Below are positions 36,056-44,810 of a stretch of 64,000 nt of DNA, piece by piece. The position numbers and the translations under genes were made by a program. Numbering within the stretch: position 1 is the first letter of the stretch; every line of letters starts with the position of its first letter. The stretch comes from Brenneria nigrifluens DSM 30175 = ATCC 13028 (lineage in GTDB: Bacteria; Pseudomonadota; Gammaproteobacteria; Enterobacterales; Enterobacteriaceae). The notes beneath the pieces are model-generated. The model was given only the letters and a program-made list of their open reading frames with translations, was not told the DNA's origin and did no database searches. The stretch spans positions 930,001 to 994,000 of the forward strand of contig NZ_CP034036.1 of the NCBI RefSeq assembly GCF_005484965.1, written 5' to 3'.

Positions 36056-37036
36056 TTACTGCGTCAGCCCGGCCACGCTGTAGTTAATCGGCACCCAGCG
36101 ATAGCCGTTCGGCTTGCCGTCATCGGTTTTTAGCGCCTTGACGCGGCCGATGCCGGGGAAGGAGATATGCGAACCCGCCACCAGGTAACCATGACTGGCG
36201 GCATCTTCCAGCACTTTATGGCGGGTTTGCGCCGCCGCGTCCATATCGGAATCAAAACTGATGGTGGTTGCCGGCAGCGGGAACTGTACCGCCGCGACGT
36301 GAATGATATCGCCCCACAGCAGCAATTTCTCTCCGTCGCTCTCCGCCAGGAAAGCGGTATGGCCGGGCGAGTGTCCGGGGGTTGGCCGCGGCGTGATGCC
36401 GCTGAAGAGCGCTTGTTCGCCGGCAAAGATTTTCAGCTTATCGGATGCCGTAATAATACGGAATGTCTCCTGTACCCGTTGGAATGCTGGCTTGCGATCG
36501 TCGTCGGCCTGTCGCAGATTCGTTTCGCTGAGCCAATAGTCGGCCTCGGGCTGGCTGACGTAGACGTTGGCGTTGGGGAAAGCGAGTTTGCCATCGTCAA
36601 CCAGGCCGCCGAAGTGGTCGCCGTGCAGGTGGGTGAGCAGGACGCTATCCACCTGTTGCGGCGTATAGCCGGCGGCTTTGAGGTTATTCACCACCTTGCC
36701 GACGGACGGATTGCCCTGCCTGCCATTGCCGGTATCCACCAGAATCAGGTTTTTTCCGGTATTAATCAGATAGGCATTGATCGAGGTATCGACGGGAGCG
36801 GCCAGCGACTGTTGCGCCAGCAGGCCGTTGATTTGCTCCGCCGAGGCGCGCGCCAGCAGTTTATCCACCGGCATGGCGTTGGTGCCGTCGGCCAAGGCGG
36901 TAATTTCGAATTGCCCCAGCAGTAGCCGGTAAAAACCCGCCTGGGTTTTTACCTGTGCCACCGGCTGCGCCGCGGCGATAACGGGGACGGCAATAGACGC
37001 CAGCAATAGTAAGGCAAGCGATCTCAATCGATTCAT
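36056..37036 (-). CDS. Secreted metallo-beta-lactamase-fold hydrolase
   Basis: The 326-residue protein has an N-terminal signal peptide (cleavage probably after AAA near residue 23), so it is likely periplasmic. The metal-binding motif HLHGDH is at about 136-141, followed by PGHSPGH and LLWGDIIH, giving a complete two-metal site. Similar proteins are annotated as MBL-fold metallo-hydrolases of unknown substrate. It is transcribed towards rhiN and away from queE, with no obvious functional link to either. A lactonase role is possible in this superfamily, but nothing here shows it. Confidence 0.8.
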   Translation of the reverse strand: MNRLRSLALLLLASIAVPVIAAAQPVAQVKTQAGFYRLLLGQFEITALADGTNAMPVDKLLARASAEQINGLLAQQSLAAPVDTSINAYLINTGKNLILVDTGNGRQGNPSVGKVVNNLKAAGYTPQQVDSVLLTHLHGDHFGGLVDDGKLAFPNANVYVSQPEADYWLSETNLRQADDDRKPAFQRVQETFRIITASDKLKIFAGEQALFSGITPRPTPGHSPGHTAFLAESDGEKLLLWGDIIHVAAVQFPLPATTISFDSDMDAAAQTRHKVLEDAASHGYLVAGSHISFPGIGRVKALKTDDGKPNGYRWVPINYSVAGLTQ

Positions 37037-37235
37037 GTTTTTCTTTCCTTGTTGCGTTGTCAGTGTGACGACGGTTGAAAAGCATCAATACTGCCTGTTG
37101 AGTATTAACCGGGTGGCGCCATTACTCAAATCAAAGGTCGCCAGCGCCGGCCGCACGACAATCGCGGCGCAAGGTTTGGCGTGTTATCGGCGATCTGCGA
37201 TAATGCGTTTTTAAGTAACCGGTATAGTGAAAAAC

Positions 37236-37907
37236 ATGCAGTACCCGATTAATGAAATGTTCCAGACGTTACAGGGAGAAGGCTATTTTACCGGCGTTCC
37301 GGCGGTGTTTGTGCGCCTACAGGGGTGTCCGGTCGGCTGTAGCTGGTGCGATACCAAACATACCTGGGACAAACTGGCGCAGCGGGAAATTCCGCTGGAT
37401 CAGGTGCTGGTGAAAACGCAGGAAAACGACGGCTGGGGCGCAGCCAGCGCCGAAGACGTTCTGGCGCTGATCGCGAGCGAAGGCTATACCGCGCGCCATA
37501 TCGTCATCACCGGCGGAGAACCCTGCATTCACGATCTGGCGCCGCTGACGCTGCTGCTGGAAAAACAGGGGTTTAGCTGCCAGATAGAAACCAGCGGCAC
37601 CCATGAGGTGCGCTGCTCGCCCAAAACCTGGGTGACGGTTTCCCCGAAGGTGAATATGCGCGGCGGCATGAAGGTTATCGATCAGGCATTGCAGCGGGCG
37701 GATGAGATTAAGCATCCGGTCGCCCGCGAGCGGGATATCGAGGCGCTGGACGCCCTGCTGGCCCGGCTGGAAGATGACAAGCCGCGCATTGTGGCGCTAC
37801 AGCCCATCAGTCAGAAAGCGGAGGCGACCAAACTGTGCATCGCCACCTGTATCGCCCGCAACTGGCGGCTTTCCATGCAAACGCATAAGTATTTGCATAT
37901 CGCCTAG
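37236..37907 (+). CDS. queE: 7-carboxy-7-deazaguanine synthase QueE
   Basis: QueE is a radical SAM enzyme that contracts 6-carboxytetrahydropterin to 7-carboxy-7-deazaguanine on the way to queuosine. The 223-residue protein shows the TLQGEGYFTG start and the variant cluster motif of the enterobacterial form (CPVGCSWCDTKHTW), then ITGGEPCIHDL and IETSGTHE. The start is the ATG at 37236; the GTG three codons before it is less likely. It is close to the convergent queD, which makes its substrate. Confidence 0.95.
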   Translation: MQYPINEMFQTLQGEGYFTGVPAVFVRLQGCPVGCSWCDTKHTWDKLAQREIPLDQVLVKTQENDGWGAASAEDVLALIASEGYTARHIVITGGEPCIHDLAPLTLLLEKQGFSCQIETSGTHEVRCSPKTWVTVSPKVNMRGGMKVIDQALQRADEIKHPVARERDIEALDALLARLEDDKPRIVALQPISQKAEATKLCIATCIARNWRLSMQTHKYLHIA

Positions 37908-37931
37908 TCCTGCCAATCCGTTATCCCGGCT

Positions 37932-38006
37932 ATGACCCCACCCCGACCCTTCTCAAGGGAGGGAGTAAGTTAGCTCCTCCCCCTGTGAAGGGGGAGGCCG
38001 GGGTTA
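37932..38006. repeat. Small palindromic intergenic repeat between queE and queD
   Basis: Nested inverted repeats: an inner CCTCCCCC/GGGGGAGG stem (37976-37983 with 37990-37997), a small CCCTT/AAGGG stem before it, and outer ends ACCCCGACC and GGCCGGGGT that pair with one mismatch. The GC-rich, CCCC-bounded form is typical of a dispersed REP- or MITE-like repeat, and it may also end both converging transcripts. Confidence 0.65.
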
Positions 38007-38058
38007 AAGCCGGAAGGGATCTGTTTTTTGAACGCTCCGCGTGGTTTGAGATGCCCGC

Positions 38059-38421
38059 TTACTCGCCCTTATACACACAGCCCGCGGTGCAGGTTTCTTT
38101 TACCATCACTGCGCTCAGTTCAGGCAATACGGGTTTTACCTGTTGCCAGATCCACTGGGCCAGCACTTCGCTGGTGGGATTCTCCAGACCGGGAATATCA
38201 TTCAGGTAGTGATGATCCAGCCTTTCCCACGTAGGTTTAAACGCGGCTTTTAATTCGGCGAAATCCATCACCCAGCCGGTATACGCATCCACTTCGCCGG
38301 TAATTTCCAGCCGAACCATAAAGGAGTGTCCGTGCAGGCGTCCGCATTTATGCCCGGCCGGAACGTGGGGCAGGCGGTGAGCGGCTTCGAACTGAAAATC
38401 TTTAAATAGCGTGGTAGCCAT
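38059..38421 (-). CDS. queD: 6-carboxy-5,6,7,8-tetrahydropterin synthase QueD
   Basis: QueD makes 6-carboxytetrahydropterin from dihydroneopterin triphosphate, the step before QueE. The 120-residue protein has the zinc-binding histidines in FEAAHRLPHVPAGHKCGRLHGHSF, the catalytic Cys in KCGRLHGH, and the conserved LDHHYLND and PTSEVLAQWIW segments. It is convergent with queE and divergent from cysJ, the same setting as in E. coli. Confidence 0.95.
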   Translation of the reverse strand: MATTLFKDFQFEAAHRLPHVPAGHKCGRLHGHSFMVRLEITGEVDAYTGWVMDFAELKAAFKPTWERLDHHYLNDIPGLENPTSEVLAQWIWQQVKPVLPELSAVMVKETCTAGCVYKGE

Positions 38422-38772
38422 GGCGATGATCCCGGTTTCTCAAAAATAGCTTTTCAAATTACGACTCAAAAACCGTCGCATACTACCGGAAATTGCCCTG
38501 TGAAGCACCTATCTCCACGGTTCGGGAAAGCGCCGCCGGCATTTCCGCGCGCAGGCTTATCGTCCGGCTGTGCCGGGCGGCGCGGTAACACACGGCCTAT
38601 AACACTTTAGGCAATAAGGATTATCAGAAAAACCATTTAGTCATTTTGGTTATTTTATATGTCCATCATTTCTTTAATTGTTAAGATGCGGGTGGTTACC
38701 CTTAGATTCCATTCACTTTTATCGCATGAATTGTATTACCCCGGTCATAAGCACAAGGAAATAGAGATCATA
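38422..38772. promoter_or_regulatory. Divergent control region between queD and cysJ
   Basis: The 351-bp region has no credible gene. It holds a large inverted repeat (GCGCCGCCGGC at 38530-38540 with GCCGGGCGGCGC at 38572-38583), followed by an AT-rich half leading to cysJ. A CysB-responsive promoter for cysJIH is expected from E. coli, but I cannot point to a definite CysB site. Confidence 0.55.
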
Positions 38773-40611
38773 ATGACAACTCCGGTTTCTCCGACTCCGT
38801 TGCTCCCGTTGAGTGCGGAGCAATTAACGCGTCTACAGGCGGCGACCGGTGATTTTTCACCCACGCAGCTGGCCTGGCTGTCAGGTTATTTTTGGGGCCT
38901 GCTACAGCAGCCGACGGGACAACAACTGCCCGGCGCGGCGCCGACCGCCGCGAGTGCGGGGGCATCGTCGACGATCTCGGTTCCCGTTCCAAGCATCACC
39001 CTGATTTCCGCCTCGCAGACCGGCAATGCCCGGCGGGTGGCCGAACAGCTGCGCGATGATCTGCTGAGCGCCAAGCTGGCGGTGAATCTGGTGAACGCCG
39101 GCGACTACAAATTCAAGCAAATCGCCCAGGAAAAACTGCTGCTGATTGTGACCTCGACCCAGGGGGAAGGGGAGCCGCCGGAGGAAGCCGTGGCGTTGCA
39201 TAAGTTCCTGTTATCCAAAAAAGCGCCGCAGCTGAAAGAGACCGCCTTCGCGGTGTTCGGGCTGGGCGATACCTCCTACGAATTCTTCAGCAAGGCCGGC
39301 AAGGACTTCGACGGCCGTCTGGCCGAGCTGGGCGCGGAGCGGCTGCTGGATCGCGTTGATGCCGATGTGGATTATCAGGCGCAGGCGGAGCAATGGCGCC
39401 GCCAGATGGTGGATGTGCTTCAGGCGCGGGCGCCCGCGCAGGGCGAGGCGGTGGCCCAGGCCAGCGCCGGCGGCGCGCTGGATGAAATCACCAGCAGCCC
39501 TTACAGCAAGGAAGCGCCGCTACAGGCGCTGTTGGCGGTTAATCAGAAAATCACCGGCCGCAATTCGGAAAAAGACGTGCGCCATATTGAAATCGATCTG
39601 GGCGATTCCGGCCTGCGCTACCAACCGGGAGACGCGCTGGGCGTCTGGTTTGAAAACGACCCGGCGCTGGTACAGGAACTGCTTGAGCTACTATGGTTGA
39701 AAGGGGATGAGCCGGTAAGCGTCGACGGTAAAACGCTGCCGTTGACGCAGGCGCTGCTCAGCTATTTTGAACTGACGCAGAATACGGCGCCGATTGTGGA
39801 AAAATATGCCGCCCTGGCGCGCGATGAAACGCTGCTGGCGCTGGCGAGCGATAAGCCCGCGCTACAGCGGTACGCCCAGCGTACGCCGCTGGTGGATATG
39901 GTGCGCCAGGCGCCGGCGGAACTGAGCGCCGAGCAGTTGGTCGGCCTATTGCGTCCGCTGACGCCGCGCCTGTATTCCATCGCCTCTTCGCAGGCGGAAA
40001 TGGAAAGCGAAGTGCATATAACGGTGGGCGTGGTGCGCTATGACGTCGACGGCCGTCCCCGCACCGGCGGCGCGTCCGGCTATCTGGCCGATCGGCTGCA
40101 GGAAGACGACGCCGTTCGGGTATTTATCGAACATAACGATAATTTCCGCCTGCCCGCCAACCCGGATGCACCGGTGATCATGATTGGACCCGGCACCGGC
40201 ATCGCCCCGTTCCGCGCCTTTATGCAACAGCGCGAGGCCGATGGCGCCGGCGGCAAGAACTGGCTGTTTTTCGGCAATCCGCACTTTACCGAAGATTTCC
40301 TCTATCAGGTTGAATGGCAGCGTTATGTGAAAGAGGGGCTGCTGACCCATATCGATCTGGCCTGGTCGCGCGATCAGGCGCACAAGATTTACGTACAGGA
40401 CAAACTGCGGGAAAAAGGCGCGGAAGTCTGGCGCTGGCTGCAGGATGGCGCCCATATTTATGTCTGCGGCGATGCCAATCGCATGGCGAAAGACGTCGAG
40501 CAGGCGTTGCTGGACGTGGTGGCCGAGCACGGTGGCATGGATACCGAGCAGGCCGACGAATTTTTGAGTGATTTGCGCCTTGAGCGCCGTTATCAGCGAG
40601 ATGTGTACTAA
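38773..40611 (+). CDS. cysJ: Sulfite reductase flavoprotein (alpha) subunit CysJ
   Basis: CysJ passes electrons from NADPH through FAD and FMN to CysI for the six-electron reduction of sulfite to sulfide. The 612-residue protein has an N-terminal flavodoxin-like FMN domain (ISASQTGNARRVAEQLRDDL, STQGEGEPPEEA), then the FAD/NADPH reductase region (RLYSIASSQAEMESEVH, IGPGTGIAPFRAFMQQR) and the family C-terminus RRYQRDVY. The start at 38773 (MTTPVSPTPLLPL) fits E. coli CysJ; the frame is open further upstream without family similarity. The stop overlaps the cysI start (TAATG). Confidence 0.96.
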   Translation: MTTPVSPTPLLPLSAEQLTRLQAATGDFSPTQLAWLSGYFWGLLQQPTGQQLPGAAPTAASAGASSTISVPVPSITLISASQTGNARRVAEQLRDDLLSAKLAVNLVNAGDYKFKQIAQEKLLLIVTSTQGEGEPPEEAVALHKFLLSKKAPQLKETAFAVFGLGDTSYEFFSKAGKDFDGRLAELGAERLLDRVDADVDYQAQAEQWRRQMVDVLQARAPAQGEAVAQASAGGALDEITSSPYSKEAPLQALLAVNQKITGRNSEKDVRHIEIDLGDSGLRYQPGDALGVWFENDPALVQELLELLWLKGDEPVSVDGKTLPLTQALLSYFELTQNTAPIVEKYAALARDETLLALASDKPALQRYAQRTPLVDMVRQAPAELSAEQLVGLLRPLTPRLYSIASSQAEMESEVHITVGVVRYDVDGRPRTGGASGYLADRLQEDDAVRVFIEHNDNFRLPANPDAPVIMIGPGTGIAPFRAFMQQREADGAGGKNWLFFGNPHFTEDFLYQVEWQRYVKEGLLTHIDLAWSRDQAHKIYVQDKLREKGAEVWRWLQDGAHIYVCGDANRMAKDVEQALLDVVAEHGGMDTEQADEFLSDLRLERRYQRDVY

Positions 40612-42344
40612 TGAGTGAAAAATTGTCTACAAGTGAAAAACATCCCGGCCCGTTAGTGGTGGAAGGGAAACTCGCTGATGCCGAACGTCTTAAGAAGGAA
40701 AGCAATTTTCTGCGCGGCACCATCGCCGATGATTTACAGGACGGCCTGACCGGCGGTTTCAACGGCGATAACTTTTTGCTGATCCGTTTTCACGGCATGT
40801 ATCAGCAGGATGACCGCGACATCCGCGCCGAACGCGCCGTGCAGAAACTGGAGCCGCGCCATGCCATGATGCTGCGCTGCCGTTTGCCGGGCGGGGTCAT
40901 TACGCCCGCACAGTGGCTGGGGATTGATAAATTCGCCGCCGACAACACGCTGTACGGCAGTATCCGGCTGACCAACCGCCAGACGTTCCAGTTTCACGGC
41001 ATTCTAAAACCGAATGTGAAACCGGCGCACAAGCTGCTGAACAGCGTGGGGCTGGACTCGCTGGCGACGGCCAACGACGTTAACCGCAACGTGATGTGTA
41101 CCTCGAACCCGGTGGAGTCCGAACTGCATCAGCAGGCGTATGCGTGGGCGAAGAAAATTTCTGAACATCTCCTGCCGCGCACTCGCGCCTATGCCGAGAT
41201 CTGGCTGGATCAGGAGAAGGTTGAGACCACGGACGAGGAGCCGATTCTGGGGGCGACCTATCTGCCGCGCAAGTTCAAGACCACCGTGGTGATCCCGCCG
41301 CAAAACGATGTGGATCTGCACGCCAACGATCTCAACTTTATCGCCATTGCCGATAACGGCCGGCTGGTGGGGTTCAACGTGCTGGTGGGCGGCGGGCTGT
41401 CGATCGCCCACGGCGATAAGGCGACCTATGCGCGCACCGCCAGCGAACTGGGCTATATTCCGGTTGAACATACGCTGGAAATCGCCGAAGCGGTGGTCAC
41501 CACCCAGCGCGACTGGGGGAATCGCACCAACCGCAAAAACGCCAAAACCAAGTACACGCTGGAGCGCGTGGGCGTGGAGACCTTCAAACAGGAAGTGGAA
41601 AGGCGCGCCGGCGTGAAGTTTGAAGCCATTCGTCCGTATGAATTTACCGGCCGCGGCGATCGCATCGGCTGGGTGAAAGGCATCGATAACAAATGGCATC
41701 TGACGCTGTTTATCGAAAACGGCCGTATTCTTGACTATCCCGGCCGCCCGTTAAAAACCGGGCTGGCGGAAATTGCTAAAATCCATAAAGGCGATTTCCG
41801 TCTGACGGCGAACCAGAATCTGATCGTCGCCGGGGTGCCGACGCGCAGCAAGGCGAAGATTGAAGCGCTGGCGCGCCAGCACGGTCTGATAGACGACGCG
41901 GTGACGGAACAGCGTAAAAACTCCATGGCCTGCGTCTCCTATCCCACCTGTCCGCTGGCGATGGCGGAAGCGGAACGTTTCCTGCCGGAGTTTGTGACCA
42001 AGGTTGAAAATATCATGCAGCAGCATGGCGTGGGGGACGAACATATCATCCTGCGCGTGACCGGGTGCCCCAACGGCTGCGGCCGGGCGTTGCTGGCGGA
42101 GATCGGCCTGGTAGGGAAAGCCATCGGACGCTATAACCTGCATCTGGGCGGCAACCGCGAGGGGACGAGGATCCCGCGCATGTACCGCGAGAACATCAAC
42201 GAGGCGGAAATCCTCGGCGAAATAGATCGGCTTGTCGGGCGCTGGGCGAAAGAGCGCAATGAGAATGAAGGCTTTGGCGATTTCACCATCCGTGCCAATA
42301 TCATTAAACCGGTGCTGGATCCGGCGCGTGACTTCTATGACTGA
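40611..42344 (+). CDS. cysI: Sulfite reductase hemoprotein (beta) subunit CysI
   Basis: CysI carries siroheme and a [4Fe-4S] cluster and reduces sulfite to sulfide using electrons from CysJ. The 577-residue protein has the duplicated ferrite-reductase fold and the four cluster cysteines in two pairs (ACVSYPTCPLA and TGCPNGCGRAL). Basic residues around the substrate pocket lie in the RLTNRQTFQFHGI segment. It overlaps cysJ by one nucleotide and is followed 12 nt later by cysH. Confidence 0.96.
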   Translation: MSEKLSTSEKHPGPLVVEGKLADAERLKKESNFLRGTIADDLQDGLTGGFNGDNFLLIRFHGMYQQDDRDIRAERAVQKLEPRHAMMLRCRLPGGVITPAQWLGIDKFAADNTLYGSIRLTNRQTFQFHGILKPNVKPAHKLLNSVGLDSLATANDVNRNVMCTSNPVESELHQQAYAWAKKISEHLLPRTRAYAEIWLDQEKVETTDEEPILGATYLPRKFKTTVVIPPQNDVDLHANDLNFIAIADNGRLVGFNVLVGGGLSIAHGDKATYARTASELGYIPVEHTLEIAEAVVTTQRDWGNRTNRKNAKTKYTLERVGVETFKQEVERRAGVKFEAIRPYEFTGRGDRIGWVKGIDNKWHLTLFIENGRILDYPGRPLKTGLAEIAKIHKGDFRLTANQNLIVAGVPTRSKAKIEALARQHGLIDDAVTEQRKNSMACVSYPTCPLAMAEAERFLPEFVTKVENIMQQHGVGDEHIILRVTGCPNGCGRALLAEIGLVGKAIGRYNLHLGGNREGTRIPRMYRENINEAEILGEIDRLVGRWAKERNENEGFGDFTIRANIIKPVLDPARDFYD

Positions 42345-42356
42345 CAGGAGATCCTG

Positions 42357-43091
42357 ATGGCTGAGCTTAATCTCGAAACGCTTAATGCGTTACCCAAAGC
42401 GGAGCAGGCGGAGGCGCTGGCGGCGGTTAACCATCGGCTGGAGACACTGTCCGCGCAGGAGCGGGTAAGCTGGGCGCTGGAAAATCTGCCGGGGGAGTAC
42501 GTGCTCTCCTCCAGCTTTGGCATTCAGGCCGCGGTGTCCCTGCATCTGGTGACGCGGCAGCGGCCCGATATCCCGGTGATCCTGACCGATACCGGCTATC
42601 TTTTCCCGGAAACCTATCAGTTTATCGATGCCTTGTCCGAGCAGTTGCAGCTCAACCTTCAGGTATACCGCGCGGCGCTGTCGCCCGCCTGGCAGGAGGC
42701 GCGCTTCGGTAAACTGTGGGAGCAGGGGGTGGAGGGCATCGAGCGCTACAATCAACTGAACAAGGTGGAACCGATGAACCGGGCGTTAAGCGAGCTTGGG
42801 GCGCAAACCTGGTTTGCCGGCCTGCGGCGCGAACAGTCCGCCAGTCGCGGCCATCTGCCGGTTTTGGCGCTGCAGCGCGGGGTGTTCAAGCTGCTGCCGA
42901 TTATCGACTGGGATAACCGCCAGGTGTATCAGTACCTGAAACAAAACGGGTTGAGCTATCATCCGTTGTGGGATCAGGGGTATTTATCCGTGGGCGACAC
43001 CCATACCACCCGTAAATGGGAACCCGGCATGAGCGAAGAGGAAACCCGCTTTTTCGGCCTGAAGCGCGAATGCGGGCTGCACGAAGAGTGA
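42357..43091 (+). CDS. cysH: Phosphoadenosine phosphosulfate reductase CysH
   Basis: CysH reduces PAPS to sulfite using thioredoxin. The 244-residue protein has the PP-loop-like start SSSFGIQAAVSLH, the LTDTGYLFPETY segment, the RREQSASRG segment and the catalytic C-terminal ECGLH motif. The absence of the two CC pairs of APS reductases agrees with the PAPS-specific enzyme. It is last in cysJIH. In E. coli K-12 the region beyond cysH holds CRISPR-cas genes; none are present here. Confidence 0.96.
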   Translation: MAELNLETLNALPKAEQAEALAAVNHRLETLSAQERVSWALENLPGEYVLSSSFGIQAAVSLHLVTRQRPDIPVILTDTGYLFPETYQFIDALSEQLQLNLQVYRAALSPAWQEARFGKLWEQGVEGIERYNQLNKVEPMNRALSELGAQTWFAGLRREQSASRGHLPVLALQRGVFKLLPIIDWDNRQVYQYLKQNGLSYHPLWDQGYLSVGDTHTTRKWEPGMSEEETRFFGLKRECGLHEE

Positions 43092-43364
43092 ATGGCGGAG
43101 CCGGGCATTTGCCCGGTTCAGCGTGTGATAAAGTTCGATATTAGGGAGAGCGTAGCGAGGGGGCGTAGCGGCGTAAGCCGCCGGAGCGCCCCTCGTTACG
43201 GTAGGCCCGGGTATCGCTGGCCAACAGGCTACTGCCCGCAATCTATGCCGGCTTTTCCCGGGTTATTCCATTACGGAACTTGTCATTCCAATTCGGCATT
43301 TCATAAGTGTTCTATCGGCACCGTATAGTCGCTTTATCTATTTTTTATATTTGTTAAGGCAATT
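43092..43364. repeat. Structured intergenic element between cysH and cysG
   Basis: The 273-bp gap contains a CCGGGC/GCCCGG hairpin at 43101-43116 and then a long nested stem at about 43153-43198, whose arms (GCGAGGGGGCG and GCGCCCCTCG) enclose a CGGC-GTAA-GCCG hairpin with a GNRA-type loop. It probably ends the cysJIH transcript or is a dispersed palindromic repeat. The right half is AT-rich and should hold the cysG promoter. Confidence 0.55.
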
Positions 43365-44801
43365 GTGAACTATCTCCCTTTGTTCGCTGACCTTCGGCAA
43401 CGTCCGGTGCTGGTGGTAGGCGGCGGCGACGTGGCCGCGCGTAAAATCGATCTGCTGCAACGCGCCGGCGCCGAGGTAAAGGTGGTGGCGCAGTCGTTGT
43501 CGGCGAACCTGGCCGAACGGCATCAGGCGGGGCGTATTCAATGGCTGGCGCAGCGTTTTACGCCGGAGTTGCTGTCCGGCGTGTTTCTGGTTATCGCCGC
43601 CACCGATGACGCAGAGCTTAACGCTGCCGTATCCGACGCCGCCAACCAGCGCCATCTATTGGTGAACGTGGTGGACGACCAGCCGAAGTGTTCTTTTATT
43701 TTCCCATCGATTGTCGATCGTTCGCCGCTGATGGTGGCGATCTCTTCCGGTGGGCAGGCGCCGGTGCTGGCGCGCCTGCTGCGTGAAAAGCTGGAGGCGC
43801 TGCTGCCGGCCAGTCTGGGAACCATGGCGCAGCTCGCCGGCGGCTGGCGCGAGCGGATCAAACAACGCCTGCATACCATCGGCGATCGCCGGCGTTTCTG
43901 GGAGCGTCTGTTCTCCGGGCGCTTCTCCAGCCTGGTGGCGGCGGGGCAGCTGTCGCAGGCGGAAGAGGAACTGCAAAAGCAGTTGGAACAACAGCGGCAT
44001 GCGCAACGCCAGCCGGCGGAGGAGCGGGGGGAGGTGGCGCTGGTGGGCGCCGGTCCCGGCGATGCCGGGTTATTGACGCTGCGCGGCTTGCAGGTTATTC
44101 AGCAGGCGGATGTGGTGCTTTACGACCAACTGGTCAGCGCGGACATTCTGGAACTGGTGCGCCGCGATGCCGAACGCATTTGCGTGGGCAAGCGCGCCGG
44201 CGCCCACTCGGTGACCCAGGAGGAGATTAACCGGTTATTGATCTCACTGGCGCGACAGGGCAAGCGGGTGGTGCGGCTGAAAGGCGGCGACCCGTTTATT
44301 TTCGGGCGCGGCGGCGAAGAGCTGCAACAGGTGGCGCAGGCGGGCATCTCCTTCCAGGTGGTGCCGGGGGTGACCGCGGCGGCCGGCGCCACCGCCTATG
44401 CCGGCATCCCGCTGACGCACCGGGATTACGCCCAGAGCGTGGTGTTTATCACCGGGCATTGCCGGCCGGACGGCGACGCGCTGGACTGGTCGACGCTGGC
44501 GCGCGGGCGTCAGACGCTGGCGATTTATATGGGCACGGTGAAGGCGGCCGAAATCGCCCGGCAATTGATCGCCCACGGCCGCGCCGCCGAGACGCCGGTG
44601 GCGGTGATCGGTCGGGGAACGCGGCACGATCAGCAAGTGCTGACGGGCACGTTGCGGCAGTTGGAACAATTGGCCCGGCAGGCGCCGACCCCGGCCCTGT
44701 TGGTGATTGGCGAAGTGGTGAATCTGCACCATCAGATCGCCTGGTTTGGTCAACTGACGGCGCGGCCGGAGAGTCGGCCGGCGGTAGTGAATTTGGCTTA
44801 A
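43365..44801 (+). CDS. cysG: Siroheme synthase CysG
   Basis: CysG turns uroporphyrinogen III into siroheme, the cofactor of CysI, by two methylations, an oxidation and iron insertion. The 478-residue protein has the N-terminal dehydrogenase/ferrochelatase domain (VVGGGDVAARKIDLL, SPLMVAISSGGQAPVLARLLREKLE) and the C-terminal SAM uroporphyrinogen methyltransferase (VGAGPGDAGLLTLRGL, RLKGGDPFIFGRGGEE). Translation starts at GTG with AAGG upstream. In E. coli cysG lies with the nir genes; here it heads the cysDNC run, only 9 nt before cysD, which ties siroheme supply to sulfate assimilation. Confidence 0.94.
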   Translation: MNYLPLFADLRQRPVLVVGGGDVAARKIDLLQRAGAEVKVVAQSLSANLAERHQAGRIQWLAQRFTPELLSGVFLVIAATDDAELNAAVSDAANQRHLLVNVVDDQPKCSFIFPSIVDRSPLMVAISSGGQAPVLARLLREKLEALLPASLGTMAQLAGGWRERIKQRLHTIGDRRRFWERLFSGRFSSLVAAGQLSQAEEELQKQLEQQRHAQRQPAEERGEVALVGAGPGDAGLLTLRGLQVIQQADVVLYDQLVSADILELVRRDAERICVGKRAGAHSVTQEEINRLLISLARQGKRVVRLKGGDPFIFGRGGEELQQVAQAGISFQVVPGVTAAAGATAYAGIPLTHRDYAQSVVFITGHCRPDGDALDWSTLARGRQTLAIYMGTVKAAEIARQLIAHGRAAETPVAVIGRGTRHDQQVLTGTLRQLEQLARQAPTPALLVIGEVVNLHHQIAWFGQLTARPESRPAVVNLA

Positions 44802-44810
44802 GGAATGGTT

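Noticed and set aside
43092..43364. CRISPR array after cysH
   Set aside because: No regular repeats with spacers are present; the symmetry is that of nested hairpins only.
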